From positions 1 through 64,000 of the forward strand of contig CAJQUW010006089.1 in assembly GCA_907163375.1 (NCBI GenBank): 64,000 nucleotides of DNA, written 5' to 3'. The position numbers were made by a program, and so were the translations under genes. Position 1 is the first letter of the stretch. Each line of letters starts with the position of its first letter. The notes below the pieces were generated by a model. That model ran no database searches, was not told the DNA's origin, and worked only from the letters and a program-made list of their open reading frames with translations. The stretch comes from Prostheceraeus crozeri (taxonomy: Eukaryota; Platyhelminthes; Polycladida; Euryleptidae). Below are positions 1-11,339 of this stretch, in pieces.

Positions 1-1950
1 TGCAACGTTCAAGTTGAACTGATAGCAAGAATTCAACTAAATATAGTATTTCGCCAGCCGAAGGACTGCCCAGGGCAAACCGCGAGGAGTTCTATCATGT
101 CTTGCCCCATGGTGGCCCTTAAGGAGCCGGATATGGTTCGTTTCTCGGGAGTAGAGTATCAAATGACTATTGCGCTTGAATAGTCAATGGGTTTTATGTC
201 GGTTTAGGTTGTCATAGACCCTATACGCCGCCGAGGTCGTTACTGGGTGCTTCTGAGCACCTTTCGGGATGCTGAAGTGGTAATTTGGAGTCCACACCTC
301 ATCCGTTTCCAAACGACCTCTTGATCTTCCCCTTCTTCTCATCCATCCTCATCCCCACCGTCGAGGATGATGAAAAGTGAAGTCGGAATGCCGTTGACTT
401 CATCGGAGTGAAGACGGAATGTTGTCGGTAGATGTCGCTTCCATCGTGACTTATAAATTGAATGAGAAGCGCTACAATCTTCTACTTATATAGGGGTTTA
501 TCAACAATGAATTGCTCACCAGCGATCAGAATTGCCTCAGGATGTCAAAATCGACTGCATAATTGTTCCAAGTTGGACTGATAGCAGATTCACTTAATGA
601 TAGTATCTCGCCAGTCCGAAAGAAAGACTGCCCAGTGCAAACGCCGCGATGGAGGTTTCTATCATGTCCTTGCCCCATGTCCCTTTGTTAAGAGTAGCGC
701 AAATGGTTTTCGCGTTTGTCTCGGGGACGATAGTAGCGTACGGGCAATCTTCTGTGTAGTTCTTCCGTTGTTCAGTAACGTTCACGAGTCGGCAGTTCTA
801 GTCGTTGTTTCATCTCCCATCCCTACAGGTCCTCACCAATATTTTCTTTACTGCTGAGAGAGGTCACAGAAGGACTCATTCTCGTTTTCGTCGGTTAGCG
901 AGACTTGACGTCTGACTTCCACACGCAAACTCGGCACATGCGCGACCGAAAAACTATAAAACGATCTGGCGTTAACGTGTAACGCCATATCCGGTGGATA
1001 TTTGACCCAGCAGTTCGCTGTGTCCATCGGATTTGCCATAATCCCGAGCAAAGCCTTTGGTTGTGGACTCTGTTCTTTGCTCCTCTCCTGAACGAACTCC
1101 TCAAATAAAATTTCGCGGCCCTCTTAAAGCTAGCCGGGTCACGTCGAGGAGACGCTGACCTTGACTGATCGCGGCGTCCTGCATGATTTGGAAATGAAAT
1201 GCTAAATGACGAGGCTCGTGAGTGGGTACTTATTATATACCCCTCTAACGGCGTACCGTAGTGCGTAACGTTACAAACCAGTTCCTGAGATAAATTGCAG
1301 ATATCAACTTAATGTATAGCTACGTCGGCCACAAGTCCCCGAAGACTGCCCAGGGCAATACCGACGTCGGAGGTTCTAATCATGTCTTGCTTTGCCCTCC
1401 TTAGGTGTCGACCTTAAAGAGAGCGCGCCGACGTTGTGTTCGTTACCTCGGGGGGTCGCAGGTTAGTGGCACGTGGAAGGGCCCGTTACTCGAGACGCCG
1501 TCGGGGACGTTTTCGGGGGTGGGTGAACCTCTCCGTGATGTGAGTGGTCTTGTGACCGGTGTGATGTCGGGTGGTGATAGGGCTGGTGGTGCAAAGATGA
1601 TCTTGCAATGAAAATGTATATGCTTATGTAGAATTTAGGATATACTATCTTTATTTGTACATTTTTCACTTACCAAAGTTTGAGTCATCCTTAGGGGTTA
1701 GTTCCCTCGTCTGCGTTGTCTCGAGTTCGCAATAATTTGTGTAGTAGTTTGGCCGCGCATCTGTCGCGCAAGTAAGTCTGGAGTTTCTCGTGGAGAGGCC
1801 TGTTTTTCGCTTCGGGGCGCCGGCGTTTTTTTCGAGCTTGACCATCTGTGTGAGCATAGCGCATGGATGTCGTTTTCTAAACATTCTGTGGGATGTTACA
1901 CAGTATGCTTTTGTCTGTCCGGGCCAAATAATTGTCCCGAATAGGATGTG
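1..1950. repeat. Three diverged direct copies of a TATA-bearing unit
   Basis: Three stretches starting near 1, 560 and 1270 share the same order of blocks: a block like 'aactgatagcagattcactt', a block GACTGCCCAG(G/T)GCAA (at 64, 626 and 1344), a block like 'TCTATCATGTCTTGCCCCAT', then a block like 'TCTCGGGGA'. The first two units each have a TATA-like box (about 486 and 1231) some 110-140 bases before the next GACTGCCC block. Spacing is 562 and 718 bases. This looks like a diverged tandem array of promoter-like units or of subterminal repeats of a larger element. No family was recognised. Confidence 0.5.
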
Positions 1951-2392
1951 AGAATTCAAACATAACGATCCTCATTCCACGTTCTCCCACTCCATACCTT
2001 TCATGCGCCTCCAATCTTCTCACAAACCACAACGCCTGCCTTCTCATACTCCCCGCTCGAGAACGGTCCACAGTCCTCTCCAACATAATCAACATTCCTC
2101 GCTCCTCAAGAACACACGCGAATCTTCCTCATCCATCATACTCCTCAAACTTCGCCCTCTGCATCCTCTCATTCTTACCTCTCCGCCCAGAGCAACTTTC
2201 GCCCTCGATCTCTCACACGCATACATTCTTCCATCTATCCACTCTCGCGCTCCCTTATTCTTCAAATCAGATCACACACACGCCTCATTCTAATGTTTTT
2301 AAATCCGCCACCTTCTGCTTCGACTCATTCAAATCCTTCTATTTTCAACTCATCCAACTCCTTCAACAACTTCATCCTTCACGTTTCTTCTT

Positions 2393-2602
2393 TCAAACTC
2401 TCAAACTTATCTCACTAACAAAGCACGTGCGCCAGAGTCTCTGTAGATCGTTGAAAACATGCCTCTGATGTGTCTCTTCATCCTTCAACCACCTCGCCCG
2501 ACTGTATACATACGAATCCCACCACTCTTCACTGTTTGGGGAAGATGACTCTTCGGGGGTCGGTGATGACGATTTGGACACCTCCGATGACGAAGAGCTC
2601 AA
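2393..2602 (-). CDS. Unidentified acidic, serine-rich ORF
   Basis: A 69-residue reading frame on the minus strand. It begins with a run of serines, prolines and glutamates and then has a Trp/Arg-rich stretch (EEWWDSYVYSRARWLKDEE). The plus strand here is strongly C/T rich, so the minus strand is purine rich and favours charged codons. It lies in the same island as the cysteine-rich ORF at 2776-3120 and may be part of the same unknown element. No homology is recognised and expression is not shown. Confidence 0.2.
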   Translation of the reverse strand: MSSSSSEVSKSSSPTPEESSSPNSEEWWDSYVYSRARWLKDEETHQRHVFNDLQRLWRTCFVSEISLRV

Positions 2603-2636
2603 CTTCCCTCACACGCTTCCTCACAACGCTCCCTAT

Positions 2637-2825
2637 CTAAATCCACATCATCCTCATCATCACTCTCAAGCACTCTCTTCCGCTCTGCTCAATCTCACCC
2701 TCCAACGACGCAACCGCTCTCGCCAACTCATCATTCTCAACAACGCTATTCTCAACAACATGCTCAACAACATTCTCAACAACATTCGCAACATTCGCCA
2801 ACATTCGCTCCCTCTCTTCCCACAA
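2637..2825 (-). CDS. Unidentified ORF with Val/Asn/Glu heptad-like repeats
   Basis: A 62-residue minus-strand ORF with a short amphipathic repeat (NVVENVVEHVVEN) followed by an acidic segment (DELARAVASLEGEIEQ). It could form a coiled coil. The underlying DNA is a run of about 15-base repeats, CTCAACAACATT on the plus strand, so the protein pattern may simply be a minisatellite read in frame. It overlaps the end of the neighbouring cysteine-rich ORF in a different frame. Confidence 0.2.
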   Translation of the reverse strand: MWEERERMLANVANVVENVVEHVVENSVVENDELARAVASLEGEIEQSGRECLRVMMRMMWI

Positions 2826-3120
2826 TCAACTGCGTAAATCTCAAATCAGTCACTAAAACACCACTACAGTCAGCATGCACTCTGTAAAAACGCGCCTCAT
2901 CCTCATCACCCTTCAGCACTCTACACTTCACGCAAGCAACCCTATTCAAGACAATCATGTGGCCGGTGCCCGCCTTCTTCACATGAGCTTTGGCGTCCGC
3001 ACTGCGATTAACTCGCCCACAAGAGCACATTTTGATATGGTATTTTCTGTTTCTGTCGTTTGCCATGTTAGATTTATCGTTAGCTGTAAGATAATGAAAT
3101 TTGTATAAGTTTGGAATCAT
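2776..3120 (-). CDS. Unidentified cysteine-rich ORF, possible zinc-binding protein
   Basis: A 114-residue minus-strand ORF with possible starts at 3120 and 3066. After the second start come MCSCGRVNRS, a histidine-containing lysine-rich stretch, ACVKC, a polar stretch, HADCS and a C-terminal ECCECC. The CxC...H...CxxC...C spacing would suit a zinc ribbon, but no family is recognised. Base composition is richer in GC than the AT-rich DNA from about 3350 onward, which suggests an inserted element rather than a host exon. No splice sites or neighbouring host exons were found. Confidence 0.25.
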   Translation of the reverse strand: MIPNLYKFHYLTANDKSNMANDRNRKYHIKMCSCGRVNRSADAKAHVKKAGTGHMIVLNRVACVKCRVLKGDEDEARFYRVHADCSGVLVTDLRFTQLIVGREGANVGECCECC

Positions 3121-3130
3121 GTAGTACAGT

Positions 3131-3830
3131 CATATTCCTAAAGAGTGTAGTGAGTGGCACTCGATCCCGTCGACAGCCCGAAGGCCTTGTACCGATCACT
3201 AGGGAAGTGAGAGATCTTCCCCGATACCCGCTCTTTACAGCTGAAGACATCATTGTCACTGCCCCGAAGAGGTAACAGGAACGCCGAGTCAAAGGTAGTG
3301 ATCAGTAGCTGGGATCTAACCCCTCAAAGCTGCCTTAGACTTAGTTAAATTTCAAATCTGATAGCAGATTTGAACTCAGGATACTTGAAAACCTTAGTCT
3401 ATATGTTAAAACTTTGAAAAAACTGAAAATTAAGAATTTTTAAAAAATTCCGCATTTACTACTCATACTACTTTTAAAAAATTTTATCAGTAGTAAAGAC
3501 ACTATCAAACTCTATCATACAAACTTTGAAGTAGCAAGATAGCTTGCCTACTTCAAAAGATAGAGTCCTTTGCACCCGATATCGGGAGCTCAGAGCGACG
3601 ACCGTCGCTTACCTCGTCTTTCGATGAAGTGATCAGACTTACGTTGTCGGGGGTTTATATATGCTCGGAAGAAAACTTAAAATGGCTCTATCTCCGAAAG
3701 TATTCATCGTAGCGACATGCGGTTTGTTGCAAACGATTTGTGTCATCATTCTTTACAATATGACACCTGAACCATTCTCATATGACCACGGGAAGTTGGT
3801 CCGCCAGCACATGTCCATGTAACATGCCAC
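3131..3830. other. Intergenic; no gene seen
   Basis: A GC-richer part (3140-3330) carries short self-complementary words such as CGATCACTAG and GAAGTGAGAGATCTTC. It then passes into AT-rich DNA. I see no ORF of note, no tRNA boxes and no element ends. Confidence 0.5.
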
Positions 3831-6005
3831 AAGTGAAAAAATTCCTAAGTGTGAGAGCTCCAGTGTGGTGAAAATTTTGAAAAATTTAAAACTTCCGAAT
3901 TTCAACCTGGGACCTTAACCAAAACATTTTTCATCAAATTTCACTGACCTCCCCCCCCCTCGGTCAGAGAAATTTGATGAAAAATGTTTTGGTGACGGTC
4001 CCAGGTCGAAATTCCACACTTTGGAAAATTTTCAAAATTTTACCCATACAAAGTCACTCTGACACTTAGGATTTTTTCAGGTGAGCGAGCTCCGACCTAA
4101 AATCTTGTAACCGCTCTAACTTTTGAACGAAGACAGATAGGAACAAGCCGATTCTTTCACTGACTTTGTCTCACTCTTAGCTTTCAAACGAGCTATCGCA
4201 CGACAAAATCCGTCCACTGGAAGCCAAAATCGAAGCAAGCTGTCCCGGGGGGGGGAGGTCAGTGAAATTTGATGAAAAATGTTTTGGTGGCGGTCCTAGG
4301 TCGAAATTCCACACTTTGGAAAATTTTCAAAATTTTACCCATACAAAGTCACTCTGACACTTAGGATTTTTTCAGGTGAGCGAGCTCCGACCTAAAATCT
4401 TGTAACCGCTCTAACTTTTGAACGAAGACAGATAGGAACAAGCCGATTCTTTCACTGAATTTGTCTCACTCTTAGCTTTCAAACGAGCTATTGCACGACA
4501 AAATCCGTCCACTAGAAGCCAAGATAGAAGCTAGCTGTCCAGGGGGGGGAGGTCAGTGAAATTTGATGAAAAATGTTTTGGTAGCGGTCCCAGGTCGAAA
4601 TGCCACACTTGGAAAATTTTCAAAATTTTACCCATACAAAGTCACTCTGACACTTAGGATTTTTTCAGGTGAGCGAGCTCCGACCTAAAATCTTGTAACC
4701 GCTCTAACTTTTGAACGAAGACAGATAGGAACAAGCCGATTCATTCACTGAATTTGTCTCACTCTTAGCTTTCAAACGAGCTATCGCACGACAAAATCCG
4801 TCCACTAGAAGCCAAGATAGAAGCTAGCTGTCCGGGGGGGGAGGTCAGTGAAATTTGATGAAAAATGTTTTGGTGACGGTCCCAGGTCGAAATTCCACAC
4901 TTTGGAAAATTTTCAAAATTTTACCCATACAAAGTCACTCTGACACTTAGGATTTTTTCAGGTGAGCGAGCTCCGACCTAAAATCTTGTAACCGCTCTAA
5001 CTTTTGAACGAAGACAGATAGGAACAAGCCGATTCTTTCACTGAATTTGTCTCACTCTTAGCTTTCAAACGAGCTATTGCACGACAAAATCCGTCCACTA
5101 GAAGCCAAGATAGAAGCTAGCTGTCCGGGGGGGAGGTCAGTGAAATTTGATGAAAAATGTTTTGGTGACGGTCCCAGGTCGAAATTCCACACTTTGGAAA
5201 ATTTCAAAATTTTACCCATACAAAGTCACTCTGACACTTAGGATTTTTTCAGGTGAGCGAGCTCCGACCTAAAATCTTGTAACCGCTCTAACTTGTGAAC
5301 GGCTGGTCCGATTGACTCGCAACAAAAAATGTTGTCGAGCAGTTTTTTCTCCTCTTTCAAACGAGTAGCTGTAAGACAAAATCCGTCCACTAGAACCAAA
5401 GTTAGAAGATTGCTGTCGGGGTGGGGGGGGTCAGTGAAATTTGATGAAAAATGTTTTGGTGACGGTCCCAGGTCGAAATTCCACACTTTGGAAAATTTTC
5501 AAAATTTTACCCATACAAAGCCACTCTGACACTTAGGATTTTTTCAGGTGAGCGAGCTCCGACCTAAAATCTTGTAACCGCTCTAACTTGTGAACGGCTG
5601 GTCCGATTGACTCGCAACAAAAAATGTTGTCGAGCAGTTTTTTCTCCTCTTTCAAACGAGTAGCTGTAAGACAAAATCCGTCCACTAGAACCAAAGTTAG
5701 AAGATTGCTGTCGGGGGGGGGGGTCAGTGAAATTTGATGAAAAATGTTTTGGTGGCGGTCCCAGGTCGAAATTCCACACTTTGGAAAATTTTCAAAATTT
5801 TACCCATACAAAGTCACTCTGACACTTAGGATTTTTTCAGGTGAGCGAGCTCCGACCTAAAATCTTGTAACCGCTCTAACTTTTGAACGAAGACAGATAG
5901 GAACAAGCCGATTCTTTCACTGAATTTGTCTCACTCTTAGCTTTCAAACGAGCTATCGCACGACAAAATCCGTCCACTGGAAGCAAGCTGTCCAGGGGGG
6001 GGGGA
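3831..6005. repeat. 293-bp satellite: seven direct copies and one inverted partial copy
   Basis: Units start at 3964, 4258, 4552, 4844, 5136, 5430 and 5723 (spacing 292-294, last 283). Each begins GTCAGTGAAATTTGATGAAA (3964 has GTCAGAG) and each junction carries a run of seven to ten G. A partial copy in the opposite direction (about 3831-3955) meets the first unit head to head across a C-tract near 3951-3960. Units 5136 and 5430 share a variant second half (CTTGTGAACGGCTGGTCCG instead of the CTTTTGAACGAAGACAG type), so there are two subtypes. It has no coding potential beyond antisense ORF shadows. Confidence 0.95.
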
Positions 6006-6330
6006 CGTCAGCCGAAAATTTTTTCTCTCCGATTTCGCTGGAAACATCCTTCCTAACCCAAAATTTCACGTAGATTCCGAATCTGACCTCCGTTTTCTCA
6101 TCCGATGCTTCGTTTGGGCGCTACACACCAAAACGTCCCAAATTCTAACTCTGTCGTTTTTCGAAAAATGTTGAAAATTTTTTCTCACCGATGCCTTGAA
6201 ACTCACCCTACCGATGCAGAATTTCACGCTGAACACGAATCCGACCTCCGTTTTCTCATCCGACCACTCCTTCCACTCGAAACAACCCATTTTACAACCC
6301 AACATTCAGCAGATTGCACCAAAAACATCA
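6006..6330. repeat. 160-bp tandem duplication beside the satellite
   Basis: Two copies (about 6006-6167 and 6168-6330) share GAAAATTTTTTCTC(T/A)CCGAT near the start and CCGACCTCCGTTTTCTCATC near the end, with perhaps 80 % identity. The sequence is unrelated to the 293-bp unit next to it, although both share short words. Confidence 0.75.
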
Positions 6331-9300
6331 CACACTATAGCCTCAAGACTAATCCTGGCGTCGCAAAGGTTAATTTTATAATTTCAATGTTACGCTACTG
6401 CCAGGGTGCATGAATCTCAAGTCATAGTCAGTTATATTCTACTGCAGCTATATACACTAAGTGGCAACAACAAGACATCCATATAAAACGATTGCTACCA
6501 CATGAAAATAATACCAAAATTGCACTATCACAACGATTTTGACTATTGATTCTCTAAATTCACAGAATACATATACAAATAAATGACCATGTGCTATTCA
6601 TTTTTGGCGAAACTCCTTCTTGGAAGTAATTAAATTTATTCACTTTTTTCATCAACTGATCCGAACAAAGCTTCGTTGATGTGTTAATTAACGTTCTTTA
6701 AAAGCATGCAAAAATATTTGGAAGGCCATGAGATAATCCAGAAAATGAAATTATATTTGTATTTTGTTCAAATGCTAGAGTCCGATTAACTCATCATTTC
6801 GGCATTAATCGCTGTGAAGATTTAGGCTGTAAAAATCCAATTAAAAAATCCTCTGCAATGCTACAATCGAGTTTTCATGTCTTAAAATTGAAAGTAAGGT
6901 GCTTTGTATTCACATTCACTCATGTTTATTCGCATTATCTGAGACATTGTCAATCATCTGAACTCACGACAGCTGTTTTCTAATGGATCGAAAATTTGAT
7001 TCAAAAGCATGCATTGACTTCTATGGTTAGCATGTGTTATTGAATTTTGGATATGGTTCTGTTCGATCTCTTTGTCATCTTCCTAATTAGCTGCTGTCGA
7101 TTTCTTTGATCATGCATGGAAGTCTATGATCTATAATGGTTTGGAAGCTTAGCTACACATGCAGAAACATAGCATAATGTTGTGAATTCAAATTTGAACA
7201 ACTCCGCTTCATTGCGATATGTCTGGCTCAATGAAAATTGATCTAATGGAATTATTGAAGTCTGCAGGATGAAGTCAATTTGATGATCAATTGAAACATT
7301 TGGAAAATGGAACTTGATCACATTTTGTGACGAATTGCTATCATATTGCTTTATCTGTGATGAAGTCCGGTGAGCTTTACATTTTGTTTCTTAGAATATG
7401 CATGCATGATGTAGGGTATTTTTTCTCCAGACATATGCGCTTTAAAATATTAATTCTTTGATATTTTCTGAAGTAACAATCGAGTTTCACTTGCATGTAT
7501 ATCTTTCTGGAAAGCTGTTAATCGCATTCCATGTCATATTTCTCACGATTAACATGGCAAAGTCAGAACTTATAAATGAATGTGATCTTTTACGATTGAA
7601 TGCTTTTTGTAGTGTACACGAGATTCATTATTTGATACTACAACTGATTTGAATGAGTTTACAATTCACAAAATGTATCAGAATATTTTTCCTATTACAA
7701 GTTTATATTTTATAAGCTTGCAAGTTATATTTTGTAGATAGGATTGTTTGTAAATTCAAAATCACCAGGGACGGAGCTAATACGTTGACTGATTTTCTGA
7801 AGCTGATTATCAACGTCACATCAAGTGAAGAAATATTTTCACCAATGCAGTAAATGGCTACTTCTCATTTATGTTTTATAACTATTTGTTTAATCTATTA
7901 TATTTCAAAAACACCAAGTTCATGTTGTAAATCGAGGTTTGCTTTCAAAATCGTTTGATACTCTTTTTGAGTTCTTTGCAGAACCCAATCCCACTGTTCA
8001 GTGTTCAAACAGCTTATATGCAACTGAATGCGATGAAGCCGGAGGTTTTCAGTTAGCCTCCGATCCTCCTGCCTAGGAGATCATGCGTTTTTTAACATGT
8101 TCATATCAGCCGGAGACTCAATCGCCTCAGCTGATAGCTAGAAGGCAGACCTATCTCCACTGGCAGAAGCTATCATTGATTTTCCGGCTAGAATTTTAAC
8201 AGAGACATTGGTTTCAGATGCTGCTGCTGAGAACGCTAAGTTATTTAAATAAATTTCATTTCGAACCTTTCCTGAAACAGATCAATAAAAACGATTTTCA
8301 AGACCATAGGAAGAAGACTGAGAATCAACCTGTCCATAAAATCAAAACATACCTTAATTGTCCTTAATTCGTTATCTTTATTTAATTCCTGACTTTTGCT
8401 GCAGATAATTCATTCACACGTAGCTGTCCTATTGTATCACTCTCTGATTTAGATGGGAGATGGTTTAGAATAGACGTGTAAAAATTTATCTAATTATGAG
8501 ATTTCTAAAATATGAATTGATCTAGAGATGGATTACAAAACATCAAATTATTGTAGAAATGATTCACACGATGTAACTTGGACAATTGCACTAATGAAAC
8601 GCTAGGAGCAACTGAAGTTTGGATCCATAATTAGGGAATTATATCTAACACTGATGACGGATTATATCAGTCAAGTGATAAGCTTTTTCATTCTTATTGT
8701 GCATTACAAATTGGTTTGATTGATTTCTTATTTTGTCATTCTACATTTCTGCAGTTTCGTTGTGTACATGATGCATCAGATTTCAAAAAGTGAGCATCTG
8801 ATGAATCCTATCGTTGCTTTAAATTGAATTAAAGTAATTAATTAATTAATAAATTATTGTATTGAATTAAATTAATTACCGATTACATGCAGAGCTTTTG
8901 TCACAATCTTTAATGATAAAAATCTCTCACGTAAATGATAGATATTTATATAACTTTATTTTCAATTCATTTCCAGTATTGCTTGCCACCTGGATGAATT
9001 TTCATAACCTTTTTTCAACTCCTGATTGGAAATTTGGATTTATGAACTTTGGAATAAAGCTACTTATGAAGTTGTCAGACGTCACTGAAGTGGATGAGAT
9101 GGTTTTGGCTAGATATGGAATATTTGTGAATTCCTGTGATTTACAGTTTCTAATGTGATAGTCTTTTACTCTAAAAAATAGTGCTTCTACTTATTCGGTG
9201 TCTTATAAACTTTCCTGTTATGGGCCATAGATTTCACATTTGACCGACCATTTAAAGCGATTTATGTGTGTTATGCATAAGTTAAGAAGCGCTTAACTGT

Positions 9301-9440
9301 TCGGAATAGCTACGAGGTAATATGATGCAGATATGAATTCGGAACAAATTTCTAAGCAATCTAGAGGTTGGGTATGTTCGAAACAATAAAAGAATGAAAC
9401 GCCAAAATAAACTAGCATTGAATTTTAAGTCGCGTAAAAG
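6331..9440. other. Intergenic AT-rich stretch; no gene seen
   Basis: About 3.1 kb with no ORF longer than about 90 codons, no splice-bounded coding segment and no clear element ends. A short (ATTA)n-like run lies at about 8828-8875. Slightly GC-richer DNA at 8030-8190 carries repeated CCGGAG/CCTCCG words but no recognisable family. Confidence 0.5.
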
Positions 9441-9464
9441 GAGTGTAATTTTGGTGTATTTGTA

Positions 9465-9564
9465 CACGTGTAATACACGTGTATTATCTGAACACAAAAC
9501 ACGTGTATTACACGTGTCCGATACACGTGTATTACACGGGTCCAATACACGTGTATTACACGTG
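9465..9564. repeat. Tandem array of CACGTG palindromes
   Basis: CACGTG occurs seven times (9465, 9476, 9500, 9511, 9524, 9548, 9559), plus one altered copy (CACGGG, 9535). The last three repeat units are 24 bases apart (9501, 9525, 9549) and are themselves palindromic around GTATTAC. CACGTG is the canonical E-box bound by Myc/Max, USF and clock-type bHLH factors, so this could act as a dense bHLH site cluster. It may equally be just a palindromic minisatellite. Confidence 0.9.
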
Positions 9565-10071
9565 TACTGGTTGACTGGGAGGACTCATGAAAAACGAGAC
9601 CTCGGACCACAGACCAAGAACGTCTCCGGAGAGCCAGCGACGAAGTCTGTCCGAAAGAACCCGCGCAAACTGGATGCGCTTCCGTTTGCCAGCCCTGAGA
9701 GGAGCACGCAGCACCGCGCGCGGAAACAAGAAGAGCAGCTGGAATCCCTCGTGATCCAAGGGGTTGCTGGCAGCCCGGTCGCAAAGTTTAGTTAGGGCCT
9801 CAGCGAAGAGATCGCGACAGCTCTTGGGACTGTGCCGGCAGAGAGGCATACGAAGTGAGAAGATTTCTTCGAACGAAGGAATTGGAGGGCCATTCTGCGC
9901 GGCAATCAGAATTGCTGGTGGAGAAGGATCTATGCTGTTGAACTGCGGGACAGAGTTATGATGAGGAGACAATCCGTCGGAAACACTGCAGTGATGTATT
10001 CGAGAACGTGAGTAGGATTGTCTACAGTTGCTATATTTGCTTTGTTGTAGATGTCTATTACGGGCGGGCAT
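9556..10071 (-). pseudogene. Retroelement polyprotein fragment (region upstream of reverse transcriptase)
   Basis: A 171-residue minus-strand ORF in a GC-rich patch (9570-9990). Its second half reads as a set of blocks: PSFEEIFSLRMPL, RHSPKSCRDLFAEALTKLC, NPLDHEGFQLLFLFPRAVL, ARVLSDRLRRWLSGDVLGLW. From memory, this order (arginine-histidine-proline, a hydrophobic pair, 'LLLFP.AVL', a glycine-arginine patch, a Trp-ending helix) occurs in proteins of some animal non-LTR retrotransposons ahead of the polymerase domain. No polymerase motif follows, so this is an isolated fragment. The C-terminal end runs into the E-box array. Confidence 0.45.
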
Positions 10072-10080
10072 TAAGTATAG

Positions 10081-10233
10081 GTTACAGCATGGCTGAAAGG
10101 GTTGTTAAAAAATGTACAGAGACCACTAGATATCTATAGACCGAGGGCGTATCTCGAGGTCAATACATATTTATTGGTCGAGGTTGATTTGGTTAAACCA
10201 TGGGTGAAACAACCCTTTCAGCCATGCTGTAAC
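10081..10233. mobile_element. 153-bp foldback/MITE with perfect 26-bp inverted repeats
   Basis: Left arm 10081-10106 (starts GTTACAGCATGGCTGAAAGG) and right arm 10208-10233 are exact reverse complements over 26 bases, with a 101-base non-coding middle. Perfect arms suggest a young insertion or arm correction. No convincing target duplication is visible, so the superfamily cannot be named. Confidence 0.85.
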
Positions 10234-11339
10234 TTATTTAAAGCATAGTATGAGGGATATCCTGTTAAATATCCGCTGTTTAGAAATACATTTCTTTTGC
10301 ATTGAGATTTCTTGGTGTTAAATGAGAAAGGTTTCAGTCAATTTTATTTAAATAGAGATTTTGCCCTGAATAGCTCGTTTGAATGACAATAGCTATTTTC
10401 TCGAGAGAGGAAACATCAACTTTTCCTCTCGCAGCTATGTTGTACAGGGATGGACAGATAGCTAAGGAAGGAAACGTTTGTTTCCTTGAAAGAATGTAGC
10501 TTTTCATTTTGTGATTTATAGATGTCTATTGTTCATTATAAAATTGATGGCTATACCGTGAAATCTATGAATGAGCTAATCCAGGGACAATATCGATATC
10601 TTGGTAGTCTCCGGCTAATCATAACTTGTTTACAGACTTCTATAATTTTTGTACAGAGCTTACACAGGAAAAGTTTACTGCGGGAGGAAAAGTTTAGTTT
10701 GTGATCCCGTTGGACTAAAAACTTGATTTTTCCTCCTGGCAGTTTACATAGAAGAGATATCTTTTCACTCCCACACAAGATGAAAATAAATTGCCATGTT
10801 TACACACGATATCTACGTGCATATTCAGTAACAACAATAGCAATGTTAATACTCATTTATACTCATTGAAAATGTCTACATTTTCAATGTCGTATGAACA
10901 TTGTATTGACATTGCCATAATTTACAAATTCATGAATCACTCTGCACATTACGTCAAAATAATTCATTCAATAATTTACAACGTAGCCTATTACCCATTA
11001 TCTCTCAATGGATATCCCTATTTCTATTTTTTTGACAAGCAATTATGCTAGTCATAATTATGCTATTATTTGGCAAGTGGCAAATAAGTTGCTATACAAT
11101 TAATGTTAAAGAAAAAATATCAATGGTCTTTCTATCAATGTTAGAGTAGATTTCTCTTCATAAATCAATGATATCTACGAATACTTTCAATGTGAAATGC
11201 ATTATTTGTAAATTATGAAGATATCTTTGAATCTATGAATCTAAATGTCTAATATGATGCCATGAATCGCAAATCAATTGCCTCTTTTCGTTTTGAAAAT
11301 ATACATGTACATGTAATGGAAATTGGATATAATTATGTG
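10234..11339. other. Intergenic; small hairpins only
   Basis: AT-rich DNA without a supportable gene. An imperfect inverted repeat lies at about 10669-10746 (GTTTACTGCGGGAGGAAAA against GGAGGAAAAATC read from the other strand), and a short GAGAGGAAA/TTTCCTCTC hairpin at about 10404-10430. Confidence 0.4.

Noticed and set aside
1932-2468. Long plus-strand ORF of 178 codons
   Set aside because: It is Ser/Leu/Pro/His-rich in the way expected for the antisense of purine-rich DNA, has no recognisable motif and overlaps minus-strand frames.
3140-3330. Possible small structured RNA (5S or tRNA-like)
   Set aside because: Compared by eye with 5S rRNA and tRNA boxes; no A, B or C box in proper spacing.
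5238-5779. ORFs inside the satellite (both strands), with a repeated FDLGP..KHFSSNFTD peptide
   Set aside because: The peptide is the satellite unit read in one frame; frames break at each G-tract and the pattern follows DNA copy number.
9282-9784. ORFs with repeated NTRVL or TRVIHVY peptides
   Set aside because: They are translations of the CACGTGTATTA array, not protein repeats under selection.
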